This document shows positions 44,757 to 54,224 of a stretch of 64,000 nt of DNA, piece after piece; the first letter of the stretch is position 1; each line of letters begins with the position of its first letter. Made by a program: the position numbers and the translations under genes. The stretch comes from Fertoeibacter niger (GTDB lineage: Bacteria > Pseudomonadota > Alphaproteobacteria > Rhodobacterales > Rhodobacteraceae). The notes beneath the pieces were generated by a model. That model had not been told where the DNA came from, made no database searches, and was given only the letters and a program-made list of their open reading frames with translations. The stretch spans positions 345,679 to 409,678 of the forward strand of contig NZ_WHUT02000003.1 in assembly GCF_009380135.2 (NCBI RefSeq), read 5' to 3'.

Positions 44757-45572
44757 TCAGGCCGGAACCTGATCAACCTCATAACACCAGACCTTGAAGC
44801 TTTGCAGCACATGCGGGCCAAAGGAATGGATCAGCGGCACATCGGCCGCATCGCGTCCGTAAGCCACCACGGTGCGCCCGATGCGCGGCCTGTTGTTGCG
44901 GGGATCAAAGGTCATCCATCGCCCGCCGATATAGACCTCGATCCAGGCCGAGAAATCCATCGGATCCACCACCGGCACGCCGATGTCGCCCAGATAGCCG
45001 TTCACATAGCGCGCCGGGATGTTCATGCAACGGATCAGCGCAATGGCCAGATGCGCGAAATCACGGCAGACACCTGTGCCTTCCTGCCATGCGTCAAAGG
45101 CCGTGCGGGTGCTGCGCGCGTTCTGATAGTTGAACTGGATATGGTTGTGCACATAGTCGCAGATCGTCTGCACCCGCGTCCATCCCGGGGTGACATTGCC
45201 GAACTGGTCCCAGGCAAACTGGCTGAGGCGGTCAGTCTCGCAATAGCGGCTGCCCAGCAGATACAGCAGCGTGTCATCGGGCAGCTGGGCGATGGGCGTT
45301 TCATGCGCGCCAAAATCGGCCGGGTCATGCAGGCCGGAATCGGCGATCGTGCCATCGCCCCAGATGCGGAACGTGCCTGCCGGGGCCACAAAGCGGCGGC
45401 AGGTGTTGCCGAACAGATCGTGATACAGCGACGAGGGCACATGCGGCGTCAGGATCACGCTTTCCGGGCTGCGCAGATCGGCGCGACGTTCATCGCGCAG
45501 CGAGACAAGACAGACCATCGGCGTGTCCTGCTGGCATTGCACCGTGAAATCATATCCGAACCGTATCAGCAT
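44757..45572 (-). CDS. Transglutaminase-like family protein, catalytic His position occupied by Ser
   Basis: 271 residues, cytosolic. An N-terminal beta domain (MLIRFGYDFTVQCQQDTP) is followed by a transglutaminase-like core with Cys in GTGVCRDFAHLAIALIRCMN (about residue 170) and Asp in WMTFDPRNNRPRIGR. At the usual HAW position the sequence reads MDFSAWIEVYIGG. Either the family uses another residue or this copy is not a standard Cys-His-Asp enzyme. Convergent with the fasciclin gene. Confidence 0.82.
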   Translation of the reverse strand: MLIRFGYDFTVQCQQDTPMVCLVSLRDERRADLRSPESVILTPHVPSSLYHDLFGNTCRRFVAPAGTFRIWGDGTIADSGLHDPADFGAHETPIAQLPDDTLLYLLGSRYCETDRLSQFAWDQFGNVTPGWTRVQTICDYVHNHIQFNYQNARSTRTAFDAWQEGTGVCRDFAHLAIALIRCMNIPARYVNGYLGDIGVPVVDPMDFSAWIEVYIGGRWMTFDPRNNRPRIGRTVVAYGRDAADVPLIHSFGPHVLQSFKVWCYEVDQVPA

Positions 45573-45790
45573 GGGCCAGCTTTCGGTAAAAGGGTGGCAG
45601 GCGGCGCGACGCGAGGCCCGGTGTCAAAGACGTGTCATAGGGCAGAACCCCGCAAGTCCGGGGGCGGTTCCGTCAATGTGATGTGACGGCGGGCACCGAA
45701 TGCAACCCGGCCACAGGCCGTGCGGTTGGCCTGAACATCATTGCACGAAAAAACGGCAGAATGACTGCGGCCTGTTCAAATCCGCGCCGG

Positions 45791-46207
45791 TCACACGCGC
45801 TTCAGCCGGATCACCACATCGACGCGGCTCAGTTCCGCGCCAACGGGCAGTTGCGGCAGACGGCTGATTTCCAACTGGTCGGCGGGCGCATCGGTCAGTT
45901 CTGCGCTGTCTTCCCAGTAGAAATGCGGGTGGTCATCCATCCTTGTGTCGAAATAGCTTTTCGATCCGTCCACCACCACTTCCTGCATCAGCCCCGCCTC
46001 GCAGAAGGCGCGCAGGGTGTTGTAGACGGTGGCAAGGCTGACCTTTTCGCCGCAGTGGTCGGTCATCGCGAACAGGCTTTCGGCGGTGACATGGCGGTTT
46101 TCGCCATCCCCCACCAGCAAAGCCGCCAGCGCCACACGTTGCCGCGTGGGGCGCAAGCCCCCGCGTGCCAGCCAATCCGTGCCCCGTTCAGTCGCGCTGC
46201 GTGCCAT
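45791..46207 (-). CDS. irr: Iron response regulator of the Fur family
   Basis: 138 residues. Winged helix [15 protein letters not shown] and [24 protein letters not shown]. The dimerisation/metal region [14 protein letters not shown] has the His-x-x-Phe pattern of alphaproteobacterial Irr rather than Fur. Irr controls iron and haem genes and is turned over or inactivated with haem. It is divergent from fabA, a frequent Rhodobacteraceae arrangement. Confidence 0.87.
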   Translation of the reverse strand: MARSATERGTDWLARGGLRPTRQRVALAALLVGDGENRHVTAESLFAMTDHCGEKVSLATVYNTLRAFCEAGLMQEVVVDGSKSYFDTRMDDHPHFYWEDSAELTDAPADQLEISRLPQLPVGAELSRVDVVIRLKRV

Positions 46208-46376
46208 TTGCCTGCTCTGCTGCCTCGGCCCCTGTTATATCGTGCCGAACGGGCATAATTCAAACGAAAATCCGCCCGCATTGCGGCGAATCCCCGCCGC
46301 CCCTGCCCTTGCCACCGCTCGGATGCGGGTGATACAGGGGAAACGAGGGACAAGTTTCAGGGAGAGGCCGGGCCAT

Positions 46377-46886
46377 ATGGCACAGTATCCGACGAGTTTT
46401 GACAGGGATGCGCTGCTGAAATGCGCGCGGGGCGAGTTGTTCGGCCCGGGCAACGCGCAATTGCCCGAACCGCCGATGCTGATGATGGACCGCATCACCG
46501 AGATTTCCGAGGATGGCGGCGCGCATGGCAAGGGCCATGTGGTTGCCGAATTCGACATCCACCCCGACCTGTGGTTTTTCGCCTGCCACTTTCCCGGCAA
46601 CCCGATCATGCCGGGCTGTCTGGGGCTGGACGGGCTGTGGCAACTGACCGGGTTCAACCTGGGCTGGCGCGGCTGGCAGGGGCGCGGCTATGCGCTGGGT
46701 GTGGGTGAGGTCAAGCTGACCGGCATGGTGCGCCCCGACCGCAAGATGCTGCGCTATCATGTCGATTTCACCAAGGCCCTGACCACGCGCCGCCTGACCA
46801 TGGGCGTGGCAGATGGCCGGGTCGAGGCAGATGGCGAAGTGATATATCTGGTCAAGGACATGAAAGTGGCACTTAGCGAAAGCTGA
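46377..46886 (+). CDS. fabA: 3-hydroxydecanoyl-ACP dehydratase/isomerase
   Basis: 169 residues, single hot-dog domain. The active-site His is in [20 protein letters not shown] (about residue 70) with the conserved Asp in the same segment. It introduces the cis double bond in unsaturated fatty acid synthesis and passes it to FabB. First gene of fabA-fabB-fabI. GGAGAGG lies about 9-15 bases before the ATG. Confidence 0.96.
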   Translation: MAQYPTSFDRDALLKCARGELFGPGNAQLPEPPMLMMDRITEISEDGGAHGKGHVVAEFDIHPDLWFFACHFPGNPIMPGCLGLDGLWQLTGFNLGWRGWQGRGYALGVGEVKLTGMVRPDRKMLRYHVDFTKALTTRRLTMGVADGRVEADGEVIYLVKDMKVALSES

Positions 46887-46955
46887 ATGGAACACCTGTC
46901 AGGTTGAATGCCGGCTGGCCTGAAACCCAGCTGATCTGAACGAAGGAGAACGCCC

Positions 46956-48185
46956 ATGCGTCGCGTCGTCATCACCGGAATGGGCATCGTGTCGCCCATC
47001 GGCAATACCGTCGCCGAAGTCGAGGCCAGCCTGCGCGCAGGCCGGTCGGGCATCGTGTTCGCACCGGAATACGCCGAACACGGTTTCCGCAGCCGCGTGC
47101 ATGGCCAGCCGCAGATCGTGCTTGAAGACAATATCGACAAGCGCGATCTGCGCTTCATGGGCGATGGTGCGGCCTACAACTTCATCGCCATGCGGCAGGC
47201 GATCGAGGATGCCGGGCTGGACCCTACCGATGTGTCGAACGAACGTTCCGGCCTGATCATGGGGTCGGGCGGGCCATCGACGAAATCGTTTTTCCGCGCC
47301 CACAACATCGTGCGCGAAACCGGCAGCCCCAAACGCATGGGGCCGTTCATGGTGACAAAGGGCATGTCATCGACCAATTCCGCCTGCCTTGCCACGCCGT
47401 TCAAGATCAAGGGCGTGAACTATTCCATCACCTCGGCCTGCTCCACCTCTGCGCATTGCATCGGCAATGGTGTGGAACTGATCCAGATGGGCAAGCAGGA
47501 CATCGTCTTTGCCGGCGGGGGCGAGGAGCTGGACTGGACACTGTCGTGCCTGTTCGACGCGATGGGGGCCATGTCGTCGAAATACAACGACACGCCCGAA
47601 ACCGCATCACGCCCCTATGACGCCACGCGCGACGGGTTCGTGATCGCGGGGGGCGGCGGCGTGGTGGTGCTGGAAGAACTGTCGCATGCGCTGGCGCGCG
47701 GCGCGAAAATCTATGCCGAGGTCACGGGTTACGGGGCGACTTCCGACGGGCATGACATGGTGGCGCCCTCGGGCGAGGGTGGCGAGCGGTCGATGCGGCT
47801 GGCCGTGGCCACCTTGCCCGAAGGGCGCAGCATCAGCTATATCAACAGCCACGGCACCTCGACCGGCGTGGGCGACGTGACCGAGATGAAGGCGATCCGC
47901 CGGGTGTTCGGGCAGGGCTCCACCCCGCCGGTATCCTCCACCAAATCGCTGACCGGGCATTCGCTGGGGGCCACGGGCGTGCATGAGGCGATCTATTCGC
48001 TGCTGATGCTGACCAAGGGGTTCATCGCCGCCTCGGCCAATGTCACCACGCTGGACCCGGAACTTGACCCGGCCGAGATTGCCACCACTTTCCGCGACGG
48101 GGTGGCGATGGATTCGGTCCTGTCCAACAGTTTCGGCTTCGGCGGCACCAATGCCACGCTTGTCATGAGCACCTACAAGGACTGA
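46956..48185 (+). CDS. fabB: 3-oxoacyl-ACP synthase I
   Basis: 409 residues, KAS I. Catalytic Cys in [15 protein letters not shown] (about 163), His in [11 protein letters not shown] and His in [11 protein letters not shown]. It elongates FabA-made cis-unsaturated chains. 69 bp after fabA, 8 bp before fabI; AAGGAG precedes the ATG. Confidence 0.96.
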   Translation: MRRVVITGMGIVSPIGNTVAEVEASLRAGRSGIVFAPEYAEHGFRSRVHGQPQIVLEDNIDKRDLRFMGDGAAYNFIAMRQAIEDAGLDPTDVSNERSGLIMGSGGPSTKSFFRAHNIVRETGSPKRMGPFMVTKGMSSTNSACLATPFKIKGVNYSITSACSTSAHCIGNGVELIQMGKQDIVFAGGGEELDWTLSCLFDAMGAMSSKYNDTPETASRPYDATRDGFVIAGGGGVVVLEELSHALARGAKIYAEVTGYGATSDGHDMVAPSGEGGERSMRLAVATLPEGRSISYINSHGTSTGVGDVTEMKAIRRVFGQGSTPPVSSTKSLTGHSLGATGVHEAIYSLLMLTKGFIAASANVTTLDPELDPAEIATTFRDGVAMDSVLSNSFGFGGTNATLVMSTYKD

Positions 48186-48193
48186 GGTTCCCA

Positions 48194-48982
48194 ATGGCCG
48201 ATCTGATGCAAGGCAAACGCGGGCTGGTGATGGGCGTGGCCAACGAACGGTCGATCGCCTGGGGCATCGCCCGCGCGCTGGCCGCCGAAGGCGCGGAACT
48301 GGCCTTTACCTATCAGGGCGACGCCTTTGGCAAACGGCTGGAGCCGCTGGCGGCCTCGGTCGGGTCAAGCTTCATGGTGGATGTTGACGTGACGGATGAT
48401 GCGTCACTGGATGCGGCCTTTGGCCGGGTCAAAGACGAATGGGGCAGCCTTGATTTTGTGGTGCATGCCATCGCGTTTTCCGACAAGAACGAACTGACCG
48501 GGCGGTTCATCCACACCAGCCGGGCCAACTTCAAGCACTCGCTGGATATTTCCTGTTTCAGCTTCATCGACGTGGCGCGGCGCGCGTCGGAACTGATGCC
48601 GCAGGGTGGCACGCTGTTGACCATGACCTATGGCGGATCGAACCGGGTGACACCGAATTACAACGTGATGGGCGTGGCCAAGGCCGCGCTGGAAAGCGCC
48701 GTGCGCTATCTGGCCAACGATCTGGGGCCGCAGGGCATCCGCGTGAACGCGGTGTCACCCGGCCCGATGAAAACGCTGGCGGGGGCGGCCATTGGCGGTG
48801 CGCGCGCCACGTTCCGCCATACCGAGGCAAACGCCCCCCTGCGCGCCAATGCCACGCTGGAGGCCATTGGCGGCACGGCGGTCTGGCTGTGTTCCGATTA
48901 TGGCGCCTGCACCACGGGCGAGATCGTGCGCGTTGACGGCGGCTATCATGTGCTGGGCATGCCGCAGCAGGATAACCTTTAA
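48194..48982 (+). CDS. fabI: Enoyl-ACP reductase (NADH)
   Basis: 262 residues, SDR-like. GVANERSIAWGIARALAAEG (cofactor loop), the active-site Y-x6-K in YNVMGVAKAALESA, and substrate loop SPGPMKTLAGAAIGG. Target of triclosan-type inhibitors in other bacteria. Last gene of the fab operon, closed by a double-layer hairpin. Confidence 0.95.
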   Translation: MADLMQGKRGLVMGVANERSIAWGIARALAAEGAELAFTYQGDAFGKRLEPLAASVGSSFMVDVDVTDDASLDAAFGRVKDEWGSLDFVVHAIAFSDKNELTGRFIHTSRANFKHSLDISCFSFIDVARRASELMPQGGTLLTMTYGGSNRVTPNYNVMGVAKAALESAVRYLANDLGPQGIRVNAVSPGPMKTLAGAAIGGARATFRHTEANAPLRANATLEAIGGTAVWLCSDYGACTTGEIVRVDGGYHVLGMPQQDNL

Positions 48983-49000
48983 GGCTTTACGCCGTGGCAT

Positions 49001-49039
49001 GCGCAAAGAGCCGCCCATCCGGGCGGCTTTGCTTTGCGC
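49001..49039 (+). terminator. Terminator of the fabABI operon
   Basis: AGCCGCCC / GGGCGGCT with ATCC loop, enclosed by a second complementary pair GCGCAAAG / CTTTGCGC; TTT follows the inner stem. Confidence 0.75.
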
Positions 49040-49087
49040 AAGCGCCGGCTGTTGGCAGACTGGTCCAGCACAAAGCGGAGCATCACC

Positions 49088-49504
49088 ATGCCACAGATGA
49101 TTTTCGTGAACATTCCGGTATCGGATCTGGAACGGTCAAAGGCGTTTTATCAGGCGCTGGGATTCTCGCTTAACCTGCAATTCGCCGATGACAGCGCCTG
49201 CTGCGTGGTGATTTCCGACACGATTTTCCTGATGATCCTGACGCATGAACGCTTTCAGGGCTTTGCCACCCTGCCCCGCGCCGATACTTCGGCCACGACC
49301 TCGGTGCTGATCTGCCTGTCACGCGACAGCCGCGAGGCGGTGGATGATATCACCAAGGCCGCGCTTGCGGCAGGCGGAAGCGAACCCAAACCCGCGCAGG
49401 ATCTGGGCTTCATGTATTCCCGCACCTTCATGGACCCCGATGGCAATGTGTTCGAGCCTGCATGGATGGATATGCAGGCTGCAGAAACCGCCGACAAAAC
49501 CTGA
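49088..49504 (+). CDS. VOC-family (glyoxalase/bleomycin-resistance fold) protein
   Basis: 138 residues. MIFVNIPVSDLERSKAFYQA and SRTFMDPDGNVFEPAWMD frame a two-module VOC fold. A metal-type Glu is visible in the second segment. It resembles the lactoylglutathione-lyase-like group often annotated without substrate. Start at 49088; no strong Shine-Dalgarno is seen. Confidence 0.85.
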   Translation: MPQMIFVNIPVSDLERSKAFYQALGFSLNLQFADDSACCVVISDTIFLMILTHERFQGFATLPRADTSATTSVLICLSRDSREAVDDITKAALAAGGSEPKPAQDLGFMYSRTFMDPDGNVFEPAWMDMQAAETADKT

Positions 49505-49578
49505 CCTCTGCGGCACCCATGCGTCGGTGTTTTCAGCCCGCCGCAGGTCACGGGATCGAGCCACGTCTTGGGAAAGGA

Positions 49579-49652
49579 TGGAGCGGGCGACGGGAATCGA
49601 ACCCGTGTCTTTAGCTTGGAAGGCTAAGGTCTTACCATTACACAACGCCCGC
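49579..49652 (-). tRNA. tRNA-Gly (anticodon TCC)
   Basis: Acceptor stem GCGGGCG / CGCCCGC, D loop AATGGTA, anticodon stem TTAGC / GCTAA around CTTCCAA (anticodon TCC), T arm ACGGG-TTCGATT-CCCGT, discriminator T and an encoded CCA. All arms fold. Confidence 0.95.
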
Positions 49653-49758
49653 AACCCGGCTGTTATAAACAGCCCGGGCGGGGCATGCAAGCACCGCACG
49701 GGCCAGGGGTTCGGGCTGTCGCAGCCCGGGTGGCGATTGTGCCGCCAGGGTGCAGGGG

Positions 49759-51360
49759 TTACTTGCGGGTGATGCGGCCATCGGTGAACGGCGTGTAGGG
49801 CGCGTTCGCCGCCAGATAGTCCGCCGTCACATCGGCCAGATCGGGGCCGAAGTCATAGGCATTCGCGGCATCGACGAACATGCGATAACCATCGCCGCCA
49901 CCCCGCACATAGTTGTTCGACACCAGCCCATAGGTGGCTGCCGGGTCGATCGGTGCCCAGGCGTCGCCGCCGACCATCACCTGCACGTCGGACACGCGGG
50001 CACCTGCCGGGGCTGCCGGATCAAAGGTGTATTTCAGCCCGGCCACCTGCGGGAACCGGCCTGCGCCCTCTTCCACCTGGCCGACGCCGTTTTCCAGCGC
50101 GGCGATCACCACATCACCCGTGACCTGAAAGGTGGAAAGCGTGTTCTGGAACGGCAGCACCGACAGCACCTCGCCCATCGTCACTTCGCCCGCGTCGATC
50201 GAGGCGCGCAAGCCGCCGCCATTGGCGATGGCAATGGTGATGCCCTGATCCTTCACCCGGTCCAGCATCGCCTCGGCCACCAGGTTGCCCATCGGGCATT
50301 CCACCGCGCGGCAGGCTTCGCGTGCGCCGTCGATGGCTTCGACGGTTTCGGCCACAACGCGGGTCTTCAGCTCTTCAATCGGCCCGGCCAGTTCCTTGAC
50401 CCGGGCCTCAATCTCGGGGTCGGGCGTTACCGAGGCATCCAGCAGGATCGTGTTGCCATCGGCATAGATCAGCTTGCCCGCGTCATCGAAGGTCAGTTCC
50501 AGATGGCCGACATATTTGGAATAGGCATAGGCCTGCACCACCGGCACCAGCGTGCCATCCTCCTGGCTGACCCAGGTGGGGTAAGCCCCGGCGCGATCCG
50601 GATCGGTTTTCGACAGATAGGTGTGCGAATGCCCGCCCACCACCGCGTCGATTCCCGGCACGGCGGCGGCAATCACCTGATCCTTGCCATAGCCCACATG
50701 GTTCAGCGCGATGATCTTGGTGACGCCCTCGGCCTCCAGCGCCGCGACATCGGCCTGCAGCGATTCGATCTCGTCGGTGAAGATCACCTCGGGGCCGGGG
50801 CTGGAGGTATCGACCGTATCGGTGGCCAGCGCCGAGATCAGGCCGATCTTTTCGCCGCCAACCTCCAGCACCACGTGGTTTTCCACCTTGCCTGCCAGGA
50901 TGTTCGACCGGCTGACGTCGATATTGCCGGAAATCACCGGAAAGCTGACGCCATCGACCAGTTTCAGCAGCCCCTCGGGGCCATCGTCAAATTCGTGGTT
51001 GCCCACGGCCATCGCATCGAAACCGATCTTTTCCATGAACTCGATTTCGGCATCGCCCTTGTAGGTCGTATACATCAGGCTGCCCTGATACTGGTCGCCC
51101 GCATCCAGCACGATCACGTTCTGGCCGTCGGCGCGCAGCGCATCGCGCAATTCGTTGATCTTGGTGGCGACACGGGCCACGCCGCCGAAGCAGGCATTTT
51201 CTGCCGCTTCTTCAGCCGAACAGGTCGAATCAAATCCGTTGATCGCCTCGATCCGGCTGTGCAGATCGTTGATGTGGATGACATGCAGCGTGTAATCGGC
51301 GGCAGCCGCACCGGCGGTCAGCGCCAGAAACGCAGCCGAGGCAAGAAGATGGCGTTGCAT
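49759..51360 (-). CDS. Periplasmic 5'-nucleotidase / 2',3'-cyclic phosphodiesterase family protein
   Basis: 533 residues. Signal peptide to about residue 21 (AGAAAADY). The metallophosphatase domain shows HINDLHSR, VIVLDAGDQYQGS, AVGNHEFDDG, LNHVGYGKD and VVGGHSHTYL. The C-terminal 5'-nucleotidase domain (about 330-533) binds the nucleobase (NGGGLRASIDAGEVTMGEVL). UshA-like, scavenging nucleotides for phosphate and nucleoside. A Pho-box-like tandem repeat lies just upstream. Confidence 0.9.
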   Translation of the reverse strand: MQRHLLASAAFLALTAGAAAADYTLHVIHINDLHSRIEAINGFDSTCSAEEAAENACFGGVARVATKINELRDALRADGQNVIVLDAGDQYQGSLMYTTYKGDAEIEFMEKIGFDAMAVGNHEFDDGPEGLLKLVDGVSFPVISGNIDVSRSNILAGKVENHVVLEVGGEKIGLISALATDTVDTSSPGPEVIFTDEIESLQADVAALEAEGVTKIIALNHVGYGKDQVIAAAVPGIDAVVGGHSHTYLSKTDPDRAGAYPTWVSQEDGTLVPVVQAYAYSKYVGHLELTFDDAGKLIYADGNTILLDASVTPDPEIEARVKELAGPIEELKTRVVAETVEAIDGAREACRAVECPMGNLVAEAMLDRVKDQGITIAIANGGGLRASIDAGEVTMGEVLSVLPFQNTLSTFQVTGDVVIAALENGVGQVEEGAGRFPQVAGLKYTFDPAAPAGARVSDVQVMVGGDAWAPIDPAATYGLVSNNYVRGGGDGYRMFVDAANAYDFGPDLADVTADYLAANAPYTPFTDGRITRK

Positions 51361-51387
51361 CGGAAAATTCTCCCTGTTTGGTTGGTG

Positions 51388-51405
51388 CCGTTACACTGCT
51401 GTTAC
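51388..51405 (+). promoter_or_regulatory. Pho-box-like tandem repeat between the 5'-nucleotidase and DUF952 genes
   Basis: CCGTTAC and CTGTTAC repeat with an 11-bp period (51388 and 51399), the spacing of PhoB half-sites. The repeat points towards DUF952-pyrD, yet sits 28 bp from the 5'-nucleotidase start. Confidence 0.3.
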
Positions 51406-51532
51406 AATTGAACAGAGTCAAAGGCCTGCAACTGCGGGTAGCGCGCCCAGGTAAAAGCGCTGTGACATTGGGCGGAATGCTGCCGCATACAGCGCCATTG
51501 ACCGCGGGCCGGGCAAGGTGCATGACGCATTC

Positions 51533-51871
51533 ATGCTGATCTACAAGATTTTCCGCCGCCCCGAATGGGATGCCTTTCGCGCCGCCGGTGACACGGCTGG
51601 CGCCCCCATAGATCTGGTTGACGGCTATATCCACATCTCGACCGCCGCACAGGTGGCCGAAACGGCGGCCAGGCATTTCGCCACCGAAAGCGATCTGGTT
51701 CTGGTGGCGCTGAACCCCGATGCACTGGGGCCCGCGCTGAAATGGGAGCCTTCGCGCGGCGGGGCGCTGTTTCCGCATCTTTACCGGCGGTTGACGCTGG
51801 CCGATGTGGTCTGGGACAAATCGCTGCCGCTGGGGGCCACAGGCCATATCTTTCCCGAGGGGTTGTGGTGA
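51533..51871 (+). CDS. DUF952 family protein
   Basis: 112 residues. [35 protein letters not shown] and [19 protein letters not shown] are DUF952 hallmarks; the family fold resembles ADP-ribose-processing enzymes but activity is not established. A GTG 15 bases upstream is an alternative start. The stop overlaps or abuts the pyrD start. Confidence 0.82.
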   Translation: MLIYKIFRRPEWDAFRAAGDTAGAPIDLVDGYIHISTAAQVAETAARHFATESDLVLVALNPDALGPALKWEPSRGGALFPHLYRRLTLADVVWDKSLPLGATGHIFPEGLW

Positions 51872-51873
51872 AC

Positions 51874-52926
51874 ATGTGGGAACGTGCCGGTCTGGCCCTG
51901 CTGCACCGGCTGGATCCGGAACGCGCGCATGGCCTGTCGCTGGCCGCGCTGCGATCCGGCCTTGTGCCGCTGCCCGGCCCGGTGACGGGGGCGCGGCTGG
52001 CCACCAGTCTGGCAGGAATTGCGCTGCCGAACCCGGTGGGTCTGGCGGCGGGCTATGACAAGAACGCGGTGGCGCTGGCCCCGCTGATGCGCGCCGGTTT
52101 CGGCTTTCTGGAGGTGGGGGCGGCCACGCCGCGCGCGCAGACGGGCAACCCCGCCCCCCGCTTGTTCCGCCTGACCGAAGACCGCGCCGCGATCAACCGT
52201 TTCGGCTTCAACAACGAAGGTGCCGTGCCGATTGCCGCCCGGCTGGCAATGCGGCCCAAGGGCATTCCCGTGGGCCTGAACCTGGGTGCCAACAAGGACA
52301 GCCCCGACCGTGCCGCCGATTTCGCCGCCGTGCTGGCCGCTTGCGGCCCGCATGTGGATTTTGCCACCGTGAACGTGTCGTCGCCCAACACCGAAAAATT
52401 GCGCGATTTGCAGGGGCGGGCAGCGCTGACCGGCCTGTTGGCAGGCGTGATGGAGGTGCGGGCGGAACTGGCCAAACCGATCCCGGTGTTCCTGAAGATC
52501 GCACCGGATCTGGGCGAGACGGAACTGGCAGAGATCGCCGAGGTCGCCATGGCCGCCGGCCTGTCCGGCATTATCGCCACCAACACCACATTGTCGCGCA
52601 CAGGTTTGAAAAGTGCACATGCGGCCGAGGCAGGCGGCCTTTCTGGTGCGCCATTGTTCGAAAAGTCTACCCGCGTGCTGGCGCGGCTGTCGGCGTTGAC
52701 CGGGGATGCGCTGCCGTTGATCGGGGTGGGCGGGGTATGTTCGGCCGAGCAGGCCTATGCGAAAATTCGCGCAGGGGCATCCGCAGTGCAGATTTACACG
52801 GGCATGGTTTATGAAGGCCTGTCGCTGGCAGCCCGCATTGCGCGGGGGCTGGACGGGCTGCTGAAACGCGACGGTTTCGCATCGGTGGCCGAGGCGGTGG
52901 GCAAAGGCCGGGGCGACTGGCTGTAG
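51874..52926 (+). CDS. pyrD: Dihydroorotate dehydrogenase (quinone), class 2
   Basis: 350 residues. N-terminal membrane-associating helix ([20 protein letters not shown]), then an FMN barrel: [40 protein letters not shown] (catalytic Ser) and [20 protein letters not shown]. Oxidises dihydroorotate with quinone as acceptor in pyrimidine synthesis. A GTG at 51868 overlapping the DUF952 stop is a possible start two codons earlier. Confidence 0.95.
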   Translation: MWERAGLALLHRLDPERAHGLSLAALRSGLVPLPGPVTGARLATSLAGIALPNPVGLAAGYDKNAVALAPLMRAGFGFLEVGAATPRAQTGNPAPRLFRLTEDRAAINRFGFNNEGAVPIAARLAMRPKGIPVGLNLGANKDSPDRAADFAAVLAACGPHVDFATVNVSSPNTEKLRDLQGRAALTGLLAGVMEVRAELAKPIPVFLKIAPDLGETELAEIAEVAMAAGLSGIIATNTTLSRTGLKSAHAAEAGGLSGAPLFEKSTRVLARLSALTGDALPLIGVGGVCSAEQAYAKIRAGASAVQIYTGMVYEGLSLAARIARGLDGLLKRDGFASVAEAVGKGRGDWL

Positions 52927-52993
52927 GCCGTAGTGTCCGCTGCCTTACCGCCTGTGTCGCGCACCTATGAAAGCAGTCGGGCGTGAAGAACTC

Positions 52994-54079
52994 TCAGCCC
53001 AGAACCTCGGTCGCCACCGCCCCGGGCAGCGCCACCTCCAGCAGTTCCAGATCGGCGGTGGGGTCGGCATAGCGCGTGGCCATGCCCGGCGGGATCACGA
53101 ATGCATCACCAGCAGACAGGCGGAACGGGTTTTTGCCCTCACCCTCCAGCGTCATTTCGCCGGCCATCACAAAGGTGAACAGGATGTCGCCGCTGTGCCG
53201 CGTCCAGGGGGCCACCCCGTCGGGCCGCACCACCATCACCCCCGCCACGCCCTTGGTGCCATCCGCGATCGTGGTATCCCGCGCCACGAAGCCGGGGATA
53301 CGGAAGGGCTGCCATGCCGCCCCTGCCGCCACATTGTGCACGAACCGCTGGCCCTGCCATTCGCGGTCTGGCCGCACGTCGGGCGTGGGCAGCACCATGT
53401 CGTGGTCAATCTGCGTGACATGCTCGGCGGGCACCCCGATCTCGATCACCTCGATGCCGTCTGATGCTTCCAGCACACGGTGCCGGATTTCCGGCGGCTG
53501 GATGAAACAGTCACCCGCCGTCAGCCTGATCTTTGGCCCCTGATCCTCATAGACCACATCCACCCAGCCCTTGATGCAGAAGATCAACTGAAAGCCGACC
53601 TTGTGGAAATGCACCATGTCAGGCACCGGACCGCCATCGGGAATGCGGATATGCGACGCGATGATCGACCCGCCAAGGCGCGACGGAATGAGGTCGCGGT
53701 AATGCATGCCCGCCCGCCCGATCACCCAGGGGGCCTGATCGGCCAGCCTGCGCACCACAAAGGCATGTTCTGTGGTAGGCAGGTGCAGGGGCGGGTTCAA
53801 CGCGTCAATCTCCACCCGCGTGCCGTTCGGGGCCGTCAACAGGCGCTGGCCACCCGCAAAACCATCGGGGTCATCGGTCAGGATGCGCAGGGTGCCGGGC
53901 GCCTCGGCTGCGCCCTTTTGCAGCCGGATGCGCAGGCCGTGGCCCGACAGCACCGCCACCTCGGGGTTGTCGGCGGGATAGATCATGTCCAGCCGCAGCT
54001 TCAGAACCTTGGTGAAAAACGGCAGATCCTCCCGCAGGTCCGGCGTGGGCAGGCGCATTTCGGCGCGGGTTTCGTTCAT
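52994..54079 (-). CDS. Double cupin domain protein
   Basis: 361 residues. An N-terminal glyoxalase-like stretch (PTPDLREDLPFFTKVLKLRL), a cupin around MVHFHKVGFQLIFCIKGWVD to AGDCFIQPPEIRHRV (about 190-240), and a second cupin around WTRHSGDILFTFVMAGEMTL to AGDAFVIPPGMATRY (about 305-345). Probably a metal-dependent sugar- or acid-related enzyme; substrate unknown. Start at 54079 has GAGG about 6 bases upstream. Divergent from maeB. Confidence 0.75.
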   Translation of the reverse strand: MNETRAEMRLPTPDLREDLPFFTKVLKLRLDMIYPADNPEVAVLSGHGLRIRLQKGAAEAPGTLRILTDDPDGFAGGQRLLTAPNGTRVEIDALNPPLHLPTTEHAFVVRRLADQAPWVIGRAGMHYRDLIPSRLGGSIIASHIRIPDGGPVPDMVHFHKVGFQLIFCIKGWVDVVYEDQGPKIRLTAGDCFIQPPEIRHRVLEASDGIEVIEIGVPAEHVTQIDHDMVLPTPDVRPDREWQGQRFVHNVAAGAAWQPFRIPGFVARDTTIADGTKGVAGVMVVRPDGVAPWTRHSGDILFTFVMAGEMTLEGEGKNPFRLSAGDAFVIPPGMATRYADPTADLELLEVALPGAVATEVLG

Positions 54080-54224
54080 GCTGGCCTCGTCATCATCCCG
54101 TTTCGGGCCAGAGTGATGCTGCGCGGCGGGATTTGCAAGTTCCCCTTGCGGGCGGCCTGCCCCGGCAGGGGGTTGCGCCAAAATCCAGATAGTTTAAGGG
54201 TAAACCACATTGCGGGAGGGCGAA

